From the NCBI GenBank assembly GCA_030038035.1, contig JASHPP010000317.1, positions 1-6,735 of the forward strand: a DNA stretch of 6,735 nucleotides, in the 5' to 3' direction. Position numbers and translations under genes: made by a program. Below, one piece after another: positions 1-6,735 of the stretch (position 1 is the first letter of the stretch; every line of letters begins with the position of its first letter). The notes beneath the pieces were generated by a model. It was not told the origin of the DNA, ran no database searches, and was given only the letters and a program-made list of their open reading frames with translations. This DNA is from Trebonia sp. (lineage in GTDB: Bacteria; Actinomycetota; Actinomycetes; Streptosporangiales; Streptosporangiaceae).

Positions 1-228
1 GGCCGCGCTCGCGCCTGAGGTAGCCGCGGACGCCGCGGACGCCGCGGACGCCGCGGACGCGGTGGAATGGCGGCTGGCGGCGCCGCGGGCGGTCACCGCT
101 GTCCCGGTCGGCTGGCCAGGAGCGCCGCTGAGCGCCGCGACGCAACTGGCCGCCACGACGCTGGCCGCCACCAGGGCGCACCCGATGACGGCCGGCCACG
201 ATCCCCGGCGGATGGTCAGCTTCAGCAC
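1..228 (-). CDS. N-terminal part of a secreted or membrane-anchored protein, cut by the window edge
   Basis: An open frame of 76 codons runs from a GTG at 228 to the left edge without a stop. The N-terminus has the layout of a signal peptide or membrane anchor: a basic start (VLKLTIRRG), then a hydrophobic stretch at about residues 11-33 (from WPAVIG to VAAL), then a low-complexity Ala/Ser/Gly/Thr segment with four SAA repeats. A Cys near the end of the hydrophobic stretch follows VAAS, a poor lipobox, so a lipoprotein is possible but not convincing. A GAAG sequence about 5 bases before the GTG could be the ribosome binding site. The gene begins 23 bp after the exporter stop on the same strand, so the two may be cotranscribed. 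No functional domain is in the visible part, so no role can be assigned. A short plus-strand frame over the same bases shows no protein-like features. Confidence 0.6.
   Translation of the reverse strand, partial: MLKLTIRRGSWPAVIGCALVAASVVAASCVAALSGAPGQPTGTAVTARGAASRHSTASAASAASAASAATSGASAA
23..58. repeat. Tandem repeat, four perfect copies of a 9-bp unit
   Basis: The unit GCCGCGGAC is repeated four times without change. On the minus strand it lies in frame and encodes four Ser-Ala-Ala units in the Ala/Ser linker of the partial secreted protein. The length is a multiple of three, so gain or loss of a copy would keep the frame. Confidence 0.9.
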
Positions 229-251
229 AGGTCTTCAACTGTATAGGCGCC

Positions 252-860
252 TTAGGTGAGCGCCAGCTTGAGGGCCAGCAGCACCATCGTCACCCCGACG
301 AGCAGGTCCAGGATCTGCCACGCGCGCGCGGTGGCGAGCAGCGGAGCGACAAGCCGGGCGCCGAAGCCCAGGCTGGCGAACCAGAGCGCGCTCGCCGCTC
401 CCGCGCCGACGGCGAACCACCACCGGCCCGACGGTCCGTGCGCGTTCGCGACCGAGCCGAGCAGCACCACGGTGTCCAGGTAGACGTGCGGGTTGAGCCA
501 GGTGAACGCCAGTGCCCGGCGCAGCACCACGGCCCGGGAGCGGGCGCCGGAGCCCGCAGGCGCCGCGGTCAGCGCGGACCGGCGCCGCGCGCGCCATGCC
601 GAGGACAGCCCGTACCCGGCAAGGAAGGCGACCCCGATCCACCGCACGAGGACCAGCGCCCACCCGGCGTGCTCGACGACGGCGCCGATCCCGCTCACCC
701 CGGCGGCGATCAGCACGAAGTCGGAGAGCGTGCACACCGCGACGACCGTGCCGACGCACCGCTTGCGCAGCCCCTGGCGCAGCAGGAAGGCGTTCTGCGC
801 GCCGATCGCCACGATCAGCGACAGCCCGGTGAGCAGCCCGTCGATGGATGCGCCCTCCAT
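252..860 (-). CDS. lysE: LysE/ArgO-family basic amino acid exporter
   Basis: This is an inner-membrane exporter of the LysE superfamily, whose characterised members expel lysine and arginine and prevent toxic accumulation. From the ATG at 860 the protein has 202 residues, the usual size. About six hydrophobic segments are visible (near 7-27, 37-59, 66-86, 117-138, 147-168 and 180-201), with a basic, Ala-rich loop at about 90-116. Family motifs are GAQNAFLLRQG (20-30), a Ser-Asp at 46-47, and TWLNPHVYLDT (120-130). The ATG fits family N-termini, which begin a few residues before GLSLIVAIGAQN. The frame continues upstream to GTG 878 and TTG 896. GTG 878 lies 5 bases after a CACTAT element and could be a leaderless start. 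The gene is divergent from lysG, which supports the assignment. Lysine cannot be told from arginine as substrate by sequence alone. Confidence 0.9.
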   Translation of the reverse strand: MEGASIDGLLTGLSLIVAIGAQNAFLLRQGLRKRCVGTVVAVCTLSDFVLIAAGVSGIGAVVEHAGWALVLVRWIGVAFLAGYGLSSAWRARRRSALTAAPAGSGARSRAVVLRRALAFTWLNPHVYLDTVVLLGSVANAHGPSGRWWFAVGAGAASALWFASLGFGARLVAPLLATARAWQILDLLVGVTMVLLALKLALT

Positions 861-939
861 GGACCCGACGCTAGGCACGCCGCATAGTGAAGGCAAACAA
901 ATGTTTCTTATCAGTCATTAGCTATGCTTAACTTAGCCG
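861..939. promoter_or_regulatory. Divergent lysE-lysG control region with a small palindrome
   Basis: This gap is strikingly AT-rich against its surroundings, mainly at 881-935. It contains a 12-bp inverted repeat, AAACA-AA-TGTTT, at 895-906, and a pair of GCTA/TAGC arms at 921-937. On the plus strand, TAACTT at 929-934 lies 5 bases before the lysG GTG, and no Shine-Dalgarno sequence precedes that start, so lysG may be leaderless. On the minus strand, CACTAT (889 to 884) is a possible -10 for lysE, which would place the 895-906 palindrome between its -10 and -35. LysG in Corynebacterium binds the equivalent gap and activates lysE with a basic amino acid as co-inducer. The exact operator here is inferred. 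Confidence 0.6.
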
Positions 940-1854
940 GTGGACCTCAATCAGGGCCAGCTTGACGCGCTCGTGGCTATCGCCGATCACGGCTCCTTCG
1001 AGGCCGCCGCCCGGCAGCTGCACATCACTCCAAGCGCGGTCAGCCAGCGCATCCGCGCCCTGGAGGCGGCGGCGGGCCGGGTCCTGGTCAGCCGGGCCAC
1101 CCCGTGCCGTCCCACCCCGCAGGGCGAATGGCTGGTGCGACTTGGCCGGCAGACGCGGCTGCTGCAGGTCGAGGCAAGCCAGGCGCTCGCCGCGGCCAGC
1201 GCCGTCGAGCTGCCGGTGGCGGTCAACGCCGACTCGCTTGCCACGTGGTTCCGCGACGTGCTGGCCCAGGCGGCGGCGTGGGACGCGACCGCGATCCGCC
1301 TGCACGTGGAGGACCAGGCGTACTCGCAGAAGCTGCTGCGCAGCGGCGATGTGCTCGGCGCGGTCACCAGCGAGCCGGAAGCCGTGCAGGGATGTTCCGT
1401 CGAGCCGCTTGGCGCGCTGCGCTATGTTCCCGCGGCTGCCCCCGCGCTCGCGGACCGCTGGCGGCGCGGGCGGTCGCCGGACTGGGCCGCGATGCCGTCC
1501 ATGGTCTTCAACGACAAGGACGATCTCCAGCGGGAACTCCTGCGACGCCAGGGCATCACGCACGCACCGGCGATCGTCCACCAGGTCCCGTCCTCGGCCG
1601 ACTTCTACGCGGCCGTGCGCGCCGGCCTTGGCTGGGGCATGCTCCCCGAGCCGCAGGCCAGCGCCGACCTGGCCGCCGGCCGGATCACGCGGCTGTCACC
1701 TGACGTCATCGACGTGCCGCTGTACTGGCAGCGCTGGCGGCTGGACTCCGCGCGGCTGAGCGCGCTCACCGGCGCCGTGCGGGCGGCCGCCCGGCGGCAC
1801 CTGCTGCGCGGCCGGGCCGGCTCCGATCGGACGACGCCAGGGCCGCGCATCTGA
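940..1854 (+). CDS. lysG: LysG/ArgP-type LysR-family transcriptional regulator
   Basis: This 304-residue protein has the usual LysR-family length. An N-terminal winged helix-turn-helix spans about residues 3-62, with the helix-turn-helix near 19-42 (SFEAAARQLHITPSAVSQRI). The effector-binding domain follows from about residue 90. The signature LPVAVNADSLATWF (91-104) is typical of the LysG/ArgP/IciA subgroup, as are VFNDKDDLQ (189-197) and YAAVRAGLGWGMLPE (223-237). Members of this subgroup sense lysine, arginine or histidine and activate the adjacent exporter. The divergent lysE-type gene fits that role. The GTG at 940 is chosen because the protein then begins as family members do; no ribosome binding site is visible and a -10-like TAACTT lies 5 bases upstream. 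The C-terminal 15 or so residues are basic and probably disordered. Confidence 0.93.
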   Translation: MDLNQGQLDALVAIADHGSFEAAARQLHITPSAVSQRIRALEAAAGRVLVSRATPCRPTPQGEWLVRLGRQTRLLQVEASQALAAASAVELPVAVNADSLATWFRDVLAQAAAWDATAIRLHVEDQAYSQKLLRSGDVLGAVTSEPEAVQGCSVEPLGALRYVPAAAPALADRWRRGRSPDWAAMPSMVFNDKDDLQRELLRRQGITHAPAIVHQVPSSADFYAAVRAGLGWGMLPEPQASADLAAGRITRLSPDVIDVPLYWQRWRLDSARLSALTGAVRAAARRHLLRGRAGSDRTTPGPRI

Positions 1855-1871
1855 CGGTATGCGCAGGAACT

Positions 1872-1897
1872 GCCGCAGCTGCGGCTACGCTCTGACT
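1872..1897 (+). promoter_or_regulatory. Probable leaderless promoter of tetR with a perfect 14-bp palindrome
   Basis: GCCGCAGCTGCGGC at 1872-1885 is a perfect palindrome. It abuts TACGCT (1886-1891), a good -10 hexamer of the TAnnnT type. Six bases later lies the ATG at 1898, the spacing expected if transcription starts on the A of the start codon. No convincing -35 or Shine-Dalgarno sequence is seen. TetR-family proteins commonly repress their own promoter by binding palindromes in this position, so this is a candidate operator. It also lies 17 bp after the lysG stop, so a weak terminator role cannot be excluded. Confidence 0.5.
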
Positions 1898-4245
<2,348 letters not shown>

Positions 4246-4253
4246 CGTGGCCT

Positions 4254-4296
4254 GCTCGCTCGCCGCTCGCTAGCTCGCCGCGCGCTCGCTCGCCGC
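4254..4296. repeat. Short direct repeats at the end of the hydrolase gene
   Basis: GCTCGCTCGCCGC occurs at 4254-4266 and again at 4284-4296, with a related GCTCGCCGCG between them at 4274-4283. On the minus strand the right half encodes the Ala-Ser-Glu-Arg end of the hydrolase, and the repeated pattern continues past its stop codon into the 24-bp gap before guaB1. No clear terminator hairpin is seen in this convergent gap. Confidence 0.6.
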
Positions 4297-5100
4297 GGGC
4301 GGCTCAGGCGCCGCGGGGCGGCCGGTGTCCCGCGGCCCGGTGACCGCGTGCGGGAGGCGCACCGCGCCGGCCGCCCACGCGGCGATGCGGTCGACGAGCC
4401 TGTCGTCCGTGGCCCGCTCGGCATGGCCGAACCCGGGGATGAGCCACAGCTCCTTCGGCTCGCGGGCGCTCGCGTAGAGCTGGCGGCCGTGCTCTGGCGG
4501 GAAGTAGACGTCCTTGTCGCCGTGCACGATCAGCACGGGCACCGGGGAGATCCGCGCCGCGGCGTCGGCGGGCGGCAGCGGCTCGGGGTCCCATCCGCCC
4601 GACGCGATCCTGGTCTGCAGGAAGTGCCTGGCGAACAGGCGGCCGACCCGCTTTTCCGCGACGAAGTGGACCTTGCGCATCGGCACGGTGTCGCGGTAGA
4701 ACCAGCGGCCGGGCCCGCTCACCGAGACCACCGCGTCCACCCCGCCGCGCAGCGCGGCGTGGCGCAGCACGACCGAGCCGCCCATCGAGAACCCCACGGT
4801 CGCGACCTGGCGATAGCCGAGCTCGCGGGCGTAGTGCACGGCGACGTCGAGGTCGTAGATCTCCTTGTCGCCGAGCGTGGAGCGCCCGCCGGACCGTCCG
4901 TGTCCGCGGAAGTCGAACGTCACCACCCCGGCCGCCGCGTTGAAACGCTGCGCCACCCGCCACACCATCGGCTTCTGCCACGACAGGGTGAACCCGTGCG
5001 CCACGACGATCGCCAGCTCCCGGCGCCCCGGCAGGTGCACGGCGTCGATCGGGACGCCGTCCTGCGTGACCAGTGTGGCAGTCATGACGACGGGTTTCAC
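4270..5100 (-). CDS. Alpha/beta-fold hydrolase, substrate unknown
   Basis: This is a cytoplasmic serine hydrolase with no signal peptide. Numbered from the ATG at 5085 (271 residues), the core has an oxyanion strand motif VVAHGF (27-32), DFRGHGRSGG (58-67), the nucleophile elbow GFSMGG (98-103, Ser100), an acid motif HGDKDVYFP (188-196, probably Asp192) and GFGHAE (218-223, His221). The catalytic triad is therefore complete. The small lid at about 125-175 is Arg- and Phe-rich. The last 25 residues are an Ala/Pro/Ser/Glu tail. I place the start at GTG 5100 because GGAG (5108 to 5105) precedes it by 4 bases; ATG 5085 and GTG 5136 are alternatives. It could be an esterase, lipase or peptidase-like enzyme; nothing in the sequence decides. 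It lies downstream of amt on the same strand but behind two hairpins, so it is probably transcribed separately. Confidence 0.88.
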   Translation of the reverse strand: MKPVVMTATLVTQDGVPIDAVHLPGRRELAIVVAHGFTLSWQKPMVWRVAQRFNAAAGVVTFDFRGHGRSGGRSTLGDKEIYDLDVAVHYARELGYRQVATVGFSMGGSVVLRHAALRGGVDAVVSVSGPGRWFYRDTVPMRKVHFVAEKRVGRLFARHFLQTRIASGGWDPEPLPPADAAARISPVPVLIVHGDKDVYFPPEHGRQLYASAREPKELWLIPGFGHAERATDDRLVDRIAAWAAGAVRLPHAVTGPRDTGRPAAPEPPAASERAAS

Positions 5101-5136
5101 AGCGCTCCATCCATCCGGGGGTCCGCCTCGCCGCAC

Positions 5137-5142
5137 ATACTA
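5137..5142 (-). promoter_or_regulatory. Possible -10 element for the hydrolase gene
   Basis: Read on the minus strand, TAGTAT fits the TAnnnT pattern and is one of few AT-rich spots between amt and the hydrolase. It would place the transcript start near 5130 and give a leader of about 30 bases to GTG 5100. No good -35 is visible upstream, so this is tentative. Confidence 0.3.
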
Positions 5143-5188
5143 GGCAGGCGCATATACCTAACGAGCCACACGCCCCAGACATGCCACA

Positions 5189-5231
5189 GGCCGCGCATCC
5201 GGGCACCGTGCCGCTGTCCGGATGCGCGGCC
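5189..5231 (-). terminator. Strong hairpin after amt, 14-bp perfect stem
   Basis: GGCCGCGCATCCGG at 5189-5202 and its exact reverse complement at 5218-5231 form a 14-bp perfect stem around a 15-base loop. There is no T-rich tract on either side, as is common for hairpin terminators in GC-rich actinobacteria. It lies 35 bp beyond the amt stop and before the hydrolase, so it most likely ends amt transcription on the minus strand. Confidence 0.7.
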
Positions 5232-5234
5232 CCG

Positions 5235-5263
5235 CTTACGCTACGGCCGCAACGTAGCGCAAG
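5235..5263 (-). terminator. Second hairpin directly after the amt stop
   Basis: CGCTACG (5239-5245) pairs exactly with CGTAGCG (5253-5259) around a 7-base loop. The stem continues past one mismatch through CTT (5235-5237) and AAG (5261-5263). It begins 3 bases after the amt stop codon and only 3 bases separate it from the larger hairpin, so the two form a tandem structure. Confidence 0.65.
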
Positions 5264-5265
5264 GC

Positions 5266-6669
5266 TCAGTCGTCGGCGGTTTCCCTGATTGGCTCCTCGG
5301 TCGTGGGCGAGGCCTCGGCCTGCGCCGTGACGGACAGGTGCGAGAGGGTCTCCTCGACCGGGTAGGCCTCCTCGCCGTGGACCGCGATGTCGCCGATCTC
5401 CAGCTCCTCTGGCGAAAGCGTGAGCTTCATCCGCAGGACGTACTTGATGAACAAGAGGATGGCGGCGGTGACGAACGAGTCCCAGATGATGATCGTGAGC
5501 GCGGCGAGGAACTGCACGAGCAGCTGGTGCGGGTGCCCGTAGAACAGGCCCGCGCCGCTGACCGAGGAGGTCTTGCCGACGCCGATGTACTCGATCACGT
5601 TCGGGTCGGCGAGGCAGCCGACGAGCAGACCGCCGAACAAGCCCGCTATGCCGTGCGTGTAGACCACGCCGAGGGCGTCGTCGACCTTGTTGAACGGCCA
5701 CACGTACTTCGGCAGGTACTCCCAGGCGAGCCAGACGATTACCGCGTCGATCAGGCCGATCAGGATCGCGCCGAGGCCGTTGACGTAACCGGCCGCCGGG
5801 GTGATGCCGACCAGGCCGCAGATCATGCCGTTCACGCCGCCGAGGAACGTCGGCTTCTTCGACTTGCTGAAGAACATGTCCATGAAGATCCAGGTCATCA
5901 TGCCCACGGCGGTGGCGACGTTGGTGTTGACCACGGCCGCGGTCGCGTCCGCGCCCGCGAAGTACGGGTCACCGCCGTTGAAGCCGTTCCAGCCGAGCCA
6001 CAAGATGCCCGCGCCGACCGCGACGAACAGCAGGTTGTTCGGCACCGCTTTCTCCCGGTCCCGCTTCAGCCGCGGGCCGACGATCCAGGCCGCGGTGAAG
6101 CCGGAGACGCCGGCCGCCAGGTGGATGACGTAACCACCGGAGAAGTCCAGCGCGCCCTTCTGCGCCCAGTAGCCGCCGCCCCAGAGCAGGAAGGCGTTGA
6201 CCGCGTAGGCGAACGTGATCCACAGCGGAACGAAGATCAGCCACACCTTGAAGCTGATGCGGCCGACCACCGAGCCGATGAACAGGATCGGGGTGATCGC
6301 GGCGAACACGAACTGGAAATACGCCACCGAACCCTGCGGCTGCGTGAAGTGCGGCATCAGGCCGTCCAGCAGCGGGATATTCGCCTGGCCCTGAAGCGCG
6401 TTGGCACCCAGGATCGTCCTCGGGTCGCCGACGAAGCTGCTGATGAGCGGCGTGCCAAAGCCCATCTTGTAGGCCCAGAGGACCCACGTGATGAGGGTAA
6501 GGCAGAAGGTGCAGAACACCATCATGACGGTGTTCATCGCCCACTTCTTCTGCACCAGGCCGCCGTACAGCACGGCCAGAGCCGGGATGGACATGAGCCC
6601 GACCAGCGTCGCCGCCGTCATCTGCCAGGCATTGTCTCCAGACACCAGCCAGGTAGGGTATGGAATCAC
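5266..6669 (-). CDS. amt: Ammonium transporter, Amt/MEP/Rh family
   Basis: This membrane channel-transporter brings in ammonium, normally as a trimer. The 467-residue protein has about eleven hydrophobic segments. Residues matching the E. coli AmtB pore are present: Phe122 and Phe230 (gate), Trp163 in LLWGGGYW, Asp175 in GALDFSGG, and the twin histidines His183 (YVIHLAAG) and His339 (VYTHGIAG). The cytoplasmic tail contains LTLSPEELEIGDIAVHGEEAY (416-436), equivalent to the region that meets PII proteins in AmtB, followed by an acidic extension of about 30 residues. No cleavable signal peptide is seen. The GTG at 6669 is the start because GGAGGA lies 8 bases upstream. No glnK or glnD follows; the next gene is a hydrolase beyond two hairpins, so PII control, if present, comes from elsewhere. 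Confidence 0.97.
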   Translation of the reverse strand: MIPYPTWLVSGDNAWQMTAATLVGLMSIPALAVLYGGLVQKKWAMNTVMMVFCTFCLTLITWVLWAYKMGFGTPLISSFVGDPRTILGANALQGQANIPLLDGLMPHFTQPQGSVAYFQFVFAAITPILFIGSVVGRISFKVWLIFVPLWITFAYAVNAFLLWGGGYWAQKGALDFSGGYVIHLAAGVSGFTAAWIVGPRLKRDREKAVPNNLLFVAVGAGILWLGWNGFNGGDPYFAGADATAAVVNTNVATAVGMMTWIFMDMFFSKSKKPTFLGGVNGMICGLVGITPAAGYVNGLGAILIGLIDAVIVWLAWEYLPKYVWPFNKVDDALGVVYTHGIAGLFGGLLVGCLADPNVIEYIGVGKTSSVSGAGLFYGHPHQLLVQFLAALTIIIWDSFVTAAILLFIKYVLRMKLTLSPEELEIGDIAVHGEEAYPVEETLSHLSVTAQAEASPTTEEPIRETADD

Positions 6670-6677
6670 TGTTTTAC

Positions 6678-6683
6678 TCCTCC
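6678..6683 (-). promoter_or_regulatory. Strong ribosome binding site of amt
   Basis: Read on the minus strand, GGAGGA is followed by 8 bases and then the GTG at 6669. It is the best Shine-Dalgarno sequence in the window and decides the start. The 52 bases from 6684 to the right edge are upstream leader or promoter; I see no clear -10/-35 pair or nitrogen-regulator box in them. Confidence 0.85.
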
Positions 6684-6735
6684 AGGGCTACCTGTATGAA
6701 GGGCCTCTCGGGTTCCAGGGTCGCCCCCCGGGCTT

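Noticed and set aside
62..259. Plus-strand frame of 65 codons at the left end
   Set aside because: No domain-like sequence or ribosome binding site, and it runs antisense to a minus-strand frame with a clear signal-peptide-like N-terminus and into the end of the exporter.
246..264. GGCGC/GCGCC inverted repeat over the exporter stop codon
   Set aside because: Only 5 bp of stem with a 9-base loop in GC-rich DNA. Too weak to call a terminator.
1859..1897. Upstream tetR start at ATG 1859 with a Cys-x-x-Cys segment
   Set aside because: The extension would be encoded by the palindrome and -10 element, has no ribosome binding site, and the two cysteines in 13 residues do not make a credible metal site.
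4348..6699. Very long plus-strand open frame of 783 codons
   Set aside because: It is antisense to both the hydrolase and amt, which have complete family motifs. Long shadow frames are expected opposite GC-rich genes, and its composition (Asp, Arg, His, Glu rich) is typical of such shadows.

Overview
The window is a piece of a very GC-rich actinobacterial chromosome. The signs are high GC in third codon positions, frequent GTG starts, few AT-rich stretches outside promoters, probable leaderless promoters, a lysE/lysG pair arranged as in Corynebacterium, and a GuaB1-type protein, which is typical of Actinobacteria. I cannot name the genus from sequence alone.

Left part (1-1854): the minus strand carries the first 76 codons of a secreted or membrane-anchored protein that runs off the left edge. 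Upstream of it, on the same strand, is a LysE/ArgO-family basic amino acid exporter. It is divergent from a LysG/ArgP-type LysR regulator on the plus strand. The AT-rich gap between them is the likely control region, where the regulator would sense lysine or arginine and switch on the exporter.

Middle part (1855-4245): a TetR-family regulator with unusual low-complexity tails at both ends is followed 2 bp later by guaB1, a CBS-domain protein with GMP reductase signatures that is often misannotated as IMP dehydrogenase. A perfect 14-bp palindrome directly before a probable leaderless -10 element is a candidate autoregulatory operator. The pair looks like one transcription unit, so control of purine interconversion by this TetR protein is a reasonable hypothesis.

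Right part (4246-6735): two minus-strand genes, an ammonium transporter (Amt) with a strong ribosome binding site and an alpha/beta hydrolase of unknown substrate, are separated by two tandem hairpins that probably terminate amt transcription. guaB1 and the hydrolase converge with a gap of only 24 bp. No PII gene (glnK) follows amt in the window.

Most of the window is ordinary chromosomal housekeeping and transport content. I see no CRISPR array, insertion sequence, RNA gene, phage gene or new defence system. The points worth a second look are regulatory: the TetR palindrome, the tetR-guaB1 link, the lysE/lysG gap, a TTA codon in tetR and the tandem hairpins.
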